Of a stretch of 64,000 nt of DNA, positions 17,783-25,649 are shown in pieces; the first letter of the stretch is position 1; the number at the start of each line of letters is the position of its first letter. The notes below the pieces were generated by a model, which was given only the letters and a program-made list of their open reading frames with translations, was not told the origin of the DNA and did no database searches. Origin of the DNA: Halogeometricum pallidum JCM 14848. Its GTDB lineage: Archaea > Halobacteriota > Halobacteria > Halobacteriales > Haloferacaceae. Made by a program: the position numbers and the translations under genes. The DNA is taken from positions 62,001 to 126,000 of the forward strand of contig NZ_AOIV01000008.1 in assembly GCF_000337095.1 (NCBI RefSeq), given 5' to 3'.

Positions 17783-19156
17783 TCAGTCGTCCGAGAGGCT
17801 CTCTAAGACGTGCTGGGGGACGTCGGCGTCGTCCGGGACGTCCTCCGGGACGTTCTCGGGGCGTCCCTCCCGCGGACCCGACGGCGCGCCGAGCGAGGGT
17901 TCTTCGCCGCCGAAATCGGGGTCGAACAGCGTCATCGCCGTCTGGATGGTGTCCCAGTCGTCCTCGACGGCGGCCTCGCGGAGGCTCTTCGTCGGCGCCG
18001 ACAGCAGTTGGCCGACGAGGGCGTCCGCGAGCGCCGACACCGTCTCGCGCTGCTCGTCGGTCAACTCGCCCTGCGCCTCTAGCTTCGACAGCGCCGTGTC
18101 CAGTTCGCGCCCCTTCACGCGCTCTGCGGCCTCGTACATCCCGCTTATCGCCTGATCGGCGCGCTTGCGTTTGAACGATTCGAGCAGTCGCTCGAACTCC
18201 TCGTCTATCATCGCCTCGACGCGCTCTGCGGCCTCGCGGCGGCGTTCGCGCGTCTCGTCGGTGACCGCCTCCAGACCGTCGATGTCGTGGACGACGACGC
18301 CCGGCACGGCGTCGACGCCGGGGTCGACGTCGCGCGGTTGCGCGATGTCGATGAGCGTCGTCTCGCCGCCGGTTTCGACGTGGGCGTGCGAGAGGACGTA
18401 GTCGGGACTGCCGGTGGCCGAGATGACCACGTCGGCGGCCTCCACCGCCTCGTCGACGGCCGCGAGCGGAATCGCCCGCGCCGGCACGTCCACCTCCGCG
18501 GCCACGTGCTCGGCGTGCGGGACCGTGCGGTTGGCGACGACCAGTTCGGCGACGCCGGCGTCAGCGAGTGATTTCGCCGCCAGCGCGCCCATCTCGCCCG
18601 CGCCGACGACCAGCGCCGTCGATCCGGCCAGCGCCGTCTCGGACTCCGACTCGGCGAGACGGACCGCCGCCGACCCCAGGGAGACGGCGCCCTCGTTTAT
18701 CGCGGTCTCGGTCCGGGCGCGTTCGCCGACGTGGACGGCCTTCGTCACCGCGTCGTCGAGCACCCGCCCGATGCCGCCCGCGCCGCGGGCGTCCTCGAAG
18801 GCGCGTTTGAGTTGGCCGAGTATCTGGTCCTCCCCGAGGACGAGCGATTCGAGCCCCGCCGCGACCCGCATCAGGTGGCGGAGGCTCTCTTCGTGGCTCA
18901 TCTGGACGACGACGCCGTCGCGGACGTGGGGGGCGAAGTCGGCGAGGGCGCGGCGGCCGGCGGCCTGTGCGTCGGTGACGACGTAGGCCTCGGCACGGTT
19001 ACACGTCTGCAGGGCGAAGGCCTCGGAGACGCCCTCGTGCGCGAGGAGGGTCTCGATGACGGAGCGGACGTCCTCGCTGGACGCGGACTCTATCTCGTCG
19101 ACGGTCGCGCGCTCGTGAGAGACGCGAACGCCGGAGATGACTCCTGCGCTCCTCAT
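17783..19156 (-). CDS. hemA: Glutamyl-tRNA reductase
   Basis: A 457-residue enzyme that reduces glutamyl-tRNA to glutamate-1-semialdehyde, the first step of tetrapyrrole synthesis. The catalytic cysteine is Cys52 in LQTCNRAEAY. The substrate domain block ARTETAINEGAVSLG and the NADPH-binding VVGAGEMGALAA are clear, followed by a helical dimerisation domain from about residue 310. The last ~50 residues are a Pro/Asp-rich haloarchaeal tail. The start overlaps the preceding gene's stop by four bases (19153-19156). Confidence 0.96.
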   Translation of the reverse strand: MRSAGVISGVRVSHERATVDEIESASSEDVRSVIETLLAHEGVSEAFALQTCNRAEAYVVTDAQAAGRRALADFAPHVRDGVVVQMSHEESLRHLMRVAAGLESLVLGEDQILGQLKRAFEDARGAGGIGRVLDDAVTKAVHVGERARTETAINEGAVSLGSAAVRLAESESETALAGSTALVVGAGEMGALAAKSLADAGVAELVVANRTVPHAEHVAAEVDVPARAIPLAAVDEAVEAADVVISATGSPDYVLSHAHVETGGETTLIDIAQPRDVDPGVDAVPGVVVHDIDGLEAVTDETRERRREAAERVEAMIDEEFERLLESFKRKRADQAISGMYEAAERVKGRELDTALSKLEAQGELTDEQRETVSALADALVGQLLSAPTKSLREAAVEDDWDTIQTAMTLFDPDFGGEEPSLGAPSGPREGRPENVPEDVPDDADVPQHVLESLSDD

Positions 19157-19809
19157 CGTTCTCCCCCTCCAGTGTTACGTATCACGCGGTCTGCCTCTTG
19201 GCGGGCCTTAGATTCCCCCGTACGTAAAGCCTTCCACACGCGTTCCGATCGCACGACGGCGCGCACCGCGTCCCGCCGTTCGCGGGGCGTGCGGTCGCTC
19301 TCGCGCATCTCCTCGCGTAGGCGCCCGGTCAGTTCCGCCATCGCGCCCGCACCCTCGATTTCCGCTTCGATTCGCTCGCGCAGGTGCTTCGAGAGGGCGG
19401 GGCTCGCTCCGCCCGTCGAAATCGCCACCCGCACGTCGCCGTCCTCGGCCGTCGCGGGGACGACGACGCTCCCCGCTCCCTCGCGTTCGCCGCTCACGTC
19501 CGCGCGGTTCACCAGCGCGCCGGCCTCCCGGGCGGCGCGTTCGGCGGCGTCGTTCACCGCTTCGTCGTCCGTCGCAGCGACGACCAACGCCGGCGAGTAT
19601 CGGGCGACCCAGTCGGCCACCTCGGCGGGCGTCGGCGACGCCTCAACCAACTCGGCGCCGCCGTAGTCGTCCGCCCCGAACTCGAACGCCGGGGCGACTA
19701 CGGTCACCTCCGCCTCGGCGGCGAAGCGCCGCGCCTTCCGCGCGCCGACGGCGCCGCCGCCGAAGACGAGCACCGATTCCTCCGTGAAGTCGTGGTACAG
19801 CGGGATCAC
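19153..19809 (-). CDS. Precorrin-2 dehydrogenase / sirohydrochlorin ferrochelatase
   Basis: A 218-residue protein equivalent to the N-terminal half of CysG or Met8. VFGGGAVGARKARRF is the NAD-binding loop; the remainder (VVAATDDEAVND, AISTGGASPALSKHLRE) fits the dimerisation and active-site part. It oxidises precorrin-2 and inserts iron to give siroheme. It is the middle gene of a three-gene tetrapyrrole operon, overlapping hemA by four bases, 70 bases after the siroheme decarboxylase. Confidence 0.93.
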   Translation of the reverse strand: MIPLYHDFTEESVLVFGGGAVGARKARRFAAEAEVTVVAPAFEFGADDYGGAELVEASPTPAEVADWVARYSPALVVAATDDEAVNDAAERAAREAGALVNRADVSGEREGAGSVVVPATAEDGDVRVAISTGGASPALSKHLRERIEAEIEGAGAMAELTGRLREEMRESDRTPRERRDAVRAVVRSERVWKALRTGESKARQEADRVIRNTGGGER

Positions 19810-19879
19810 CGATTTCGCACCTCCCTCTCGTTCGCTCGTCTGCTCTCGTGTCCGCTCGCGTTCGCCGTTCTCACGCTCG

Positions 19880-20971
19880 TCACTCCGTGTTGGCGTCCGC
19901 TCGCTCGTCCATCCTGATTCCCGTCTTCTTGAGGATGCGCGTCGAGAACAGCGTGTCCCAGTCGCCCTGCTCCTCGTCGGTCGTCCGCGGGCCCACGTCC
20001 CAGTGCTCGGCCATCACCTCGCGCACCCGTTCGATTCGCTCCTCGCTCTCCGCCTCCGAGCGCCCGTGCGTCATGGCGAAGAAGTTGTACGGCCAGACCC
20101 CCTCGTGGCGGGGCCGCCGGTAACAGTGCGTCACGAAGTCCAGCGACGCGACGGCGGGGCCGACGTCGTCGACCACGTCGTCGGGGACGTCCCAGACGGT
20201 CATCCCGTTCTCGGTGTAGCCGAGGGCGTAGTGGTTCGGGATGACGCCGACGCGCCGGACCTTGCCTTCGAGTTCGAACCGCTTTATGGTCTCGACGACC
20301 CAGTCCGTCTCCGCGCCGAGGGCGGCCGCCACGTCGGCGTACGGCGTCTCGGTCACCGGGAGGCCGCCCTGTATCTCCAGCACGAGGTCGCGTTCGGCCG
20401 GCGTCAGCGTCCGGCGGTTCTCGGGTTCCACGTCGGGACCGAGATGCGAGAGGTCCACGTCGCCCGCCGGAATCGGCCCGTCGAGCATGAACTTCGCCTC
20501 GACGCGGAACTCGTCCTCTTTCGGTAAGTTGTACGTCGGTTGACCCGTCTCCGCCTCTATCTCCGCGAGCACCTCCGCGACGCGGTCCTCCTCGGCGACG
20601 CTCACGACGAACCACATGTTGAGGTGCGGGTGCTCGCGTTCGTAGTTGTGCGCGACCTCCCGGTGGGCGTTCACCAGTTCGGCCACCTCCTCGAATCGGT
20701 CCTCGGGGGCGTGCATGGCGACCAGCGTCGCCGTCCCGCCTATCTCCTCGGCGTTGACGAGGGCGCCGAAGCGCGTCAGCACGCCCGCCTCGTCGAGGTC
20801 GCGGACGCGGTCGAGGAGTTCCGCGGCGCTCACGTCGATACCGCGCTCTCGGAGCGCCGCCGCGGCCGGTTCGAAGGGTCGCTCGACCACGGGAAACCCC
20901 CCCTGAAACGCGTTGACGACGGCTCGGTCGAGGTCCGTCAACTCGGCTCTGTCGACGTCGGCCCTGCTCAT
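19880..20971 (-). CDS. Siroheme decarboxylase, AhbA-AhbB fusion
   Basis: A 363-residue protein made of two Lrp/AsnC-like halves. The first half begins with a winged helix (LDRAVVNAFQGGFPVVERPF) and an effector-type domain ending near residue 165; the second begins at about 185 (LVLEIQGGLPVTETPY) and contains WPYNFFAMTHGR with a conserved histidine. Separate AhbA and AhbB proteins form the decarboxylase that makes didecarboxysiroheme in the siroheme-dependent haem route; here both are one chain. It leads the operon with precorrin-2 dehydrogenase and hemA. Confidence 0.9.
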   Translation of the reverse strand: MSRADVDRAELTDLDRAVVNAFQGGFPVVERPFEPAAAALRERGIDVSAAELLDRVRDLDEAGVLTRFGALVNAEEIGGTATLVAMHAPEDRFEEVAELVNAHREVAHNYEREHPHLNMWFVVSVAEEDRVAEVLAEIEAETGQPTYNLPKEDEFRVEAKFMLDGPIPAGDVDLSHLGPDVEPENRRTLTPAERDLVLEIQGGLPVTETPYADVAAALGAETDWVVETIKRFELEGKVRRVGVIPNHYALGYTENGMTVWDVPDDVVDDVGPAVASLDFVTHCYRRPRHEGVWPYNFFAMTHGRSEAESEERIERVREVMAEHWDVGPRTTDEEQGDWDTLFSTRILKKTGIRMDERADANTE

Positions 20972-21124
20972 GGTCGTCCCTCGGAAGTCCGCGAGGATAA
21001 GCGTCTCGGAGCGGGCGGTTCGGTCTCTCGAAGGGGATCGCTCACCGTCTCGCTCCAGACGACGCCGGACCGAAAACGTACGGTTAGCTATAGACGAACG
21101 GGCGCTCTCCTCGCCCGACCGCCG

Positions 21125-21523
21125 CTACGGAACCGGCGTCACGCGGTCGACGCGGTCGAGGGCTTCGAGGTCGGAGACGAGGCCGTCTTGGTCGACGTTC
21201 GCCTCGTAGTAGAACACGAGGTCGAAGGTCCCGTCTCGGAGGAGTTGCTGGCACTCCCAGACGAACGCCTCGTCGTCGAGGGTGAGTCCCTGGAACTGGT
21301 TCGAGGCGAAGTCCGTGTCGTCGTTGCCGGCGTAGATGTACGTCTCGCCCTTCCCGGCCCGCCCGGAGATGACCTCGTTGATGTCGACGGTGAGTTCCTG
21401 CATCTCCAGGTCCTCCTCGCTGCCGAGGTCGGTGTGGACGACGGCGCCGAGGAGTTCGATGTCGCCGGGTTCTAAGAGCGCCAGCGTGCGTTTGTAGAGG
21501 TCCTCGTCTACTGTCTCGCTCAT
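21125..21523 (-). CDS. Haloarchaeal conserved protein of unknown function
   Basis: A 132-residue acidic soluble protein (MSETVDEDLYKRTLALLEPGDIE ...; quoted in part). It has alternating beta strands and helices, and a late YYEANVDQDGLVSDLEALD segment. It resembles a haloarchaeal DUF5778-type family, but I am not certain of the name. No signal peptide or membrane segment. The start at 21521-21523 is preferred over an upstream in-frame extension with Arg-rich noncoding character. Confidence 0.7.
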   Translation of the reverse strand: MSETVDEDLYKRTLALLEPGDIELLGAVVHTDLGSEEDLEMQELTVDINEVISGRAGKGETYIYAGNDDTDFASNQFQGLTLDDEAFVWECQQLLRDGTFDLVFYYEANVDQDGLVSDLEALDRVDRVTPVP

Positions 21524-21733
21524 ACCCGACGGTGGGCGAGGAGGGATAAACGGGTGGCGGTTCGTCCGCGGCGGCGCGGGCGCGATCCTCCGAACGTGAC
21601 CTGCTATCGACGTTCGGAGACGCTCGCCCGCTCGAACGCCCACAACAGTTATCAGATAGAAGGATAGTAGATATGGACTGAACGTGGTGGGAGAACGAAA
21701 AGAAACATACGTCTCGGAAGGGTTTCATCTCCA

Positions 21734-22696
21734 ATGAGACAGTGGCTTCGTCGACAGTTCAACGGCGCCTACGAGCGGACGCTCCGCCGTGAACTCGGAA
21801 ACGGACCCGCGCACGTCGCCATCATCCAGGACGGCAACCGCCGGTACGCCCGGAGTCACGGCGACGACGAACCGGAGGGACACCGAGAGGGCGCGAAGAC
21901 GACCGAACGCGTCCTCGATTGGTGCGACGAAGCCGGCGTCGAGGAACTGACGCTGTACACCTTCTCGACGGAGAACTTCGACCGCCCCGCCGACGAACTC
22001 GAACCGCTGTTCGACCTCATCGAGTCGAAACTGTACGAGTTCGCCGACGCCGAACGCGTCCACGACTCCGAGGTCCGCATCTGCGCCATCGGCCAGACGG
22101 ACCGCCTCCCGGACCGCCTCCGCGAGGCCATCGACTACGCCGAGGGGGAGACGGGCGACTACGACGGCTTCCGTCTCAACATCGCCCTCGCCTACGGCGG
22201 CCGGGCCGAACTGCTCGCCGCCGCCCGCGACGTGGCCCGCGACGTGGAGGCGGGAGAGCTCTCGGCGTCGGACGTCTCTCTCGACGCCGTCGACGAGCGA
22301 CTCTGTCGCCGCCCCGCCCGCGACGTCGACCTCATCATCCGGACGGGCGGCGACGAACGGACGTCGAACTTCCTGCCGTGGCACGCCAACGGCAACGAGG
22401 CGGCCGTCTACTTCTGTGCGCCCTACTGGCCGGAGTTCTCGAAGGTTGATTTCCTCCGCGGCCTCCGGACGTACGAGTCCCGCGAGAAGTCCTGGCAGCG
22501 CACCCGCACCGAACGGGCCGTCGCGCTCGTCCGGTCGGCGGCCGAGACGGAGTTGGCCGAGGCCAAGACCGTCGCCGGCCGCCTGCGCGAGCAACTCCCC
22601 TCTGCCGGAGCCGAGGAGGTCGTCGCCGAGTTGGAGCGACAGGGCGACGGGAGCGACGTGGAACGCAAGACCGAGACGGTTGAGTTCGCGGACTGA
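21734..22696 (+). CDS. uppS: Undecaprenyl diphosphate synthase-type cis-prenyltransferase
   Basis: A 320-residue enzyme that extends an allylic diphosphate with cis isoprene units, giving the lipid carrier for surface glycans and N-glycosylation. The catalytic block IIQDGNRRYARSHG has the conserved Asp33; TLYTFSTENF and IIRTGGDERTSNFLPW are the substrate and diphosphate-binding motifs. A helical C-terminal extension of about 60 residues is longer than in bacterial enzymes. A degenerate paralogue lies at 23148-23756 on the opposite strand. Confidence 0.93.
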   Translation: MRQWLRRQFNGAYERTLRRELGNGPAHVAIIQDGNRRYARSHGDDEPEGHREGAKTTERVLDWCDEAGVEELTLYTFSTENFDRPADELEPLFDLIESKLYEFADAERVHDSEVRICAIGQTDRLPDRLREAIDYAEGETGDYDGFRLNIALAYGGRAELLAAARDVARDVEAGELSASDVSLDAVDERLCRRPARDVDLIIRTGGDERTSNFLPWHANGNEAAVYFCAPYWPEFSKVDFLRGLRTYESREKSWQRTRTERAVALVRSAAETELAEAKTVAGRLREQLPSAGAEEVVAELERQGDGSDVERKTETVEFAD

Positions 22697-22783
22697 CCGC
22701 GTCGTCGCACCGAAGCACGCGTCGCCTCGGAGCGTCCGCCCATCAGACGATACAAACGGCTGGGCGCACTACGCGAGGTACCG

Positions 22784-23014
22784 ATGAAACCACGTTCCGG
22801 AGCGTTCGCAGCGGGTATCGTCTTCGTCTTCGCCGTCGCCGTCGTAGACGCGGGCGTTCTCGCGACTCTCGCTCCCCCGACCGCCGCTCAGACGGCTCTC
22901 GGAGTGCTCGACCGACTGACGGAGTTCGTTCGGGGTCTCGACCAGTTCCTCGAAGCCGTCCTCGACCTCGTGCGGACCTTCAGCAGTCTGTTCGGCGGTG
23001 AGGGCGGAGACTGA
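22784..23014 (+). CDS. Small single-helix membrane or secreted protein
   Basis: A 76-residue frame with a hydrophobic N-terminal segment at residues 8-32 (AAGIVFVFAVAVVDAGVL) and an amphipathic helical rest (LDRLTEFVRGLDQFLEAVLDL) ending in a Gly-rich tail. Codon third positions are GC-rich like neighbouring genes, and it starts about 40 bases after a GATACAAAC promoter-like element. No family recognised. It lies between the two cis-prenyltransferase genes. Confidence 0.6.
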   Translation: MKPRSGAFAAGIVFVFAVAVVDAGVLATLAPPTAAQTALGVLDRLTEFVRGLDQFLEAVLDLVRTFSSLFGGEGGD

Positions 23015-23147
23015 CCTCCCGGCTCCGCTCGCAACGGCGTTCGGACGCTTCCTCCGTCGGCGCCCGAACCGCCGTCGGAACACTCCGACGAGATTCGGCC
23101 TACCGGCCACATTTCCGTCGCTCACTTCGTTCGCGACGGCGTTCGGC

Positions 23148-23756
23148 CTATCGACCGAACCGCCGCTGCCGGTTCTGGTAGTCGAGCACGGCCCGCAGGT
23201 AGTCCCGTTTCCGGAAGTCCCGCCAGTTCACGTCCGTGAAGTACAGTTCCGAGTAGACCGACTGCCAGATCATGAAATCCGAGAGGCGTTCGGCGCCCGT
23301 CTTGATGAGCAGGTCGGGTTCGTCGGGGAAGACGAGTCGCTCCTCGACGTGGTCGGCGCCGATGTCGTCCGGCGAGATATCGCCGGCCTCCACGTCCTCC
23401 GCGATGTCGCGCACCGCGTCGGCGAACTCCCGTTTGCCGCCGAGGCCGATGCTCACCTGCACGGGTTCGTCGGCGCGTTCCCGGTCGCCGGGGCCGCGGA
23501 CGGCGATGGGGCGGGGGGATTCGACGTCGCGGAGTTCGCGTTCGAGGGTCTCGACGACGGCCTCGTCGAGGACGCTCACCGAGATGGTGACGCGTTCGGC
23601 GCCGAACTCGAACGCCCATTCGAGAAATCGCGACAGGGTCTCGTAGGCCCCCTGTTCGAGTAGGTCGCGTTCGGTGATGACGACGGCGACGTGCGACGGG
23701 GGGTCGGCGTCGTGCCGCCGGAGTCGGAAGGCGAGGTAACCGTCGTACAGTCCCAC
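23148..23756 (-). CDS. Cis-prenyltransferase paralogue lacking the catalytic DGN motif
   Basis: A 202-residue member of the UppS fold. The C-terminal half is well conserved (LLIKTGAERLSDFMIW, YSELYFTDVNW, RDYLRAVLDYQNRQ) and ends RRFGR, an R-x-G terminal motif. The N-terminal catalytic block is gone: where DGNRR should lie the sequence reads HVAVVITERDLLEQGAYE. This pattern resembles the non-catalytic partner of heteromeric cis-prenyltransferases (NgBR/Nus1 type). A catalytic UppS is the near neighbour, so a two-subunit enzyme is plausible but is inference. Confidence 0.88.
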   Translation of the reverse strand: MGLYDGYLAFRLRRHDADPPSHVAVVITERDLLEQGAYETLSRFLEWAFEFGAERVTISVSVLDEAVVETLERELRDVESPRPIAVRGPGDRERADEPVQVSIGLGGKREFADAVRDIAEDVEAGDISPDDIGADHVEERLVFPDEPDLLIKTGAERLSDFMIWQSVYSELYFTDVNWRDFRKRDYLRAVLDYQNRQRRFGR

Positions 23757-23899
23757 GGTAACCGATGCGTCCCCCCGTCGCTAAACCCCACCGATTCCGG
23801 CGCTCCGCCTCGGAGCGCGACCGACCCGCCCTCGCGCGCCCTCGGGGCCGCATGGGCCATGTCGGGAGGGTTAAGTGCGCGTCGGAGATACCCGACTGT

Positions 23900-25228
23900 G
23901 TGCAATCGACGCTCCGGCGGGCGGGCGGCTTTGCCGCTGTGGGGACGCTAGCGCTCGCCGCACCGGTGCTGAAGGCGGCGGCGTTCGCCCCGTTCGCGGC
24001 CGTCGCCCTCCTCGCGGCCTTCGTCGTGGACGACGGCCCCTTATTCGAGGTGTTCGCTCGCCCGGGCGACCACCAGGACGGCCGCCTCAACGGTCTCGCG
24101 GGGTTCGCGCTCGCCGCCGCCGGTCTCGCAATTCTCGTCGCGGCGATGGAGATGCCCGTCGCACTGTTCGTCGCCACCGTGTTGGTCATCTCCTACGGCA
24201 ATCTCGGCAAGCAGGCCGTCGCTGCCGTCTCCGACGACCCCTTCCTCGGCACCTCGGGGTTCGTCGTCGGGGGGTTCCTCGGCGGTTTCTTCGGACAGAT
24301 CGGTGCCCGCCTCATCGAAGAGACCGCCGTCCCGGTCGCCTCGCTGTGGCCGTCGCTTCCGCTGTTCGTTTTCCTCGCCTCGTCGGCGGCGGTCGTCGCC
24401 GCGCTCTTCCGCGAGATGCTGTTCGAACGCGACGACCCGCTGGTGATGCTGTCGACGGGACTCCTGCTGTGGCTGTTCGGCGCGCTCGCGGGACCGGTCG
24501 GCGCCGTCGAAATCGTCGGTGCGCTCGCTCTCACGGTCGCGCTCGGATACATCTCCTACGCGCTCGAAGCAGCCTCCGTCGCCGGGATGCTCTCCGGTGT
24601 CCTGTTCAGCCTGCTCGTTATCGTCTTCGGCGGCTTCGGCTGGTTCGCTGTCCTGATGGCGTTCTTCGCCATCGGCGCGTTATCGACGAAGTTCCGGTAC
24701 GACGAGAAGCGCAACCGCGGCGTCGCGGAGGACAACGACGGCGCCCGCGGCACCGGTAACGTCCTCGGCAACGCCGCCGTCGCCCTCGTCGCCGTCGTCG
24801 GGTTCGCCGCCAGCACGCGGATACCGGTCGACGGGACGCTCTTTCAGTACGCATTCGCGGGGTCGATGGCCGCCGCCCTGAGTGACACGCTCTCCTCGGA
24901 GGTCGGCGGCCTCTACGACAACACCCGACTCATCACGACGTTCGAACGGGTCGACCCCGGCACCGACGGCGGCGTGACGTGGCAGGGGGAACTGTCGGGC
25001 CTCGTCGGCGCGGCCATCGTCGCCGTCGTCGCCATGCTCCTCCTCTCGGCCGTCACGACGCCCGTCGGCGGCGCCGTCGTCCTCCTCGGCGGACTCGCGG
25101 GGATGACCGTCGACAGCGTTCTCGGCGCCACCGTCGAGGGGGCGCGGGTCGGCAACGAGGCGGTCAACTTCACGGCGACGCTCGTCGGCGCCGTCGTCAG
25201 CACGGGCGTCGCCTTCCTCGTCCTCTGA
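23900..25228 (+). CDS. DUF92 integral membrane protein
   Basis: A 442-residue polytopic protein with roughly ten or more hydrophobic segments. The C-terminal half carries DUF92/TIGR00297 signatures: MAAALSDTLSSEVGGLY with the conserved Asp-Thr and Ser-Glu, GGVTWQGELSGLVGA and GGLAGMTVDSVLGAT. Plant relatives act in phytyl phosphate recycling; the archaeal role is unknown but a polyprenol phosphate substrate would suit the neighbouring cis-prenyltransferases. I chose GTG at 23900, about 28 bases after a TTAAG promoter element, suggesting a leaderless message. Confidence 0.88.
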   Translation: MQSTLRRAGGFAAVGTLALAAPVLKAAAFAPFAAVALLAAFVVDDGPLFEVFARPGDHQDGRLNGLAGFALAAAGLAILVAAMEMPVALFVATVLVISYGNLGKQAVAAVSDDPFLGTSGFVVGGFLGGFFGQIGARLIEETAVPVASLWPSLPLFVFLASSAAVVAALFREMLFERDDPLVMLSTGLLLWLFGALAGPVGAVEIVGALALTVALGYISYALEAASVAGMLSGVLFSLLVIVFGGFGWFAVLMAFFAIGALSTKFRYDEKRNRGVAEDNDGARGTGNVLGNAAVALVAVVGFAASTRIPVDGTLFQYAFAGSMAAALSDTLSSEVGGLYDNTRLITTFERVDPGTDGGVTWQGELSGLVGAAIVAVVAMLLLSAVTTPVGGAVVLLGGLAGMTVDSVLGATVEGARVGNEAVNFTATLVGAVVSTGVAFLVL

Positions 25229-25229
25229 C

Positions 25230-25643
25230 GTGCCCGTCCGCCGCGCCCGCCCCGACGACCGGTCAACGCTCTCGCGCCTCCAGTCGCACCTCGACGAACC
25301 CGCTCCTCGACTGCTCGCCGCCGCCGGCCTCGTCGGCACCCTCTTCGTCTCCGTCGACGCCGACGACCGGCCGGTGGGCTACCTTCTCGCCGTCGAGGAC
25401 GACGACGCCTGTCACGTCGCGGAACTGGTCGTCGCCCCCGACTGCCGGCGCGAGGGCCGCGCCCGCGACCTGCTGACCGCGGTGTTCGAGACGCGGCCCA
25501 GCGGGTCCGTCGTCACGGTCACCGTCGCCGCCGGGAACGACGCGGCGCGGTCGCTCTACGAATCGGTCGGCTTCGAGAAAGCGGGCCGCCGCCCGGACTA
25601 CTTCGAGTCGGGCGACGCGGTGGCGTACGCGCTGACGGTCTGA
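25230..25643 (+). CDS. GNAT-family N-acetyltransferase
   Basis: A 137-residue acetyl-CoA-dependent acetyltransferase. LVVAPDCRREGRARDLL is the acetyl-CoA pyrophosphate loop, and VAAGNDAARSLYESVGFEKAG the C-terminal motif B. It starts with GTG one base after the DUF92 stop, so it is the second gene of that operon. The substrate (amine, peptide or small molecule) cannot be told. Confidence 0.92.
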   Translation: MPVRRARPDDRSTLSRLQSHLDEPAPRLLAAAGLVGTLFVSVDADDRPVGYLLAVEDDDACHVAELVVAPDCRREGRARDLLTAVFETRPSGSVVTVTVAAGNDAARSLYESVGFEKAGRRPDYFESGDAVAYALTV

Positions 25644-25649
25644 TCCCGC

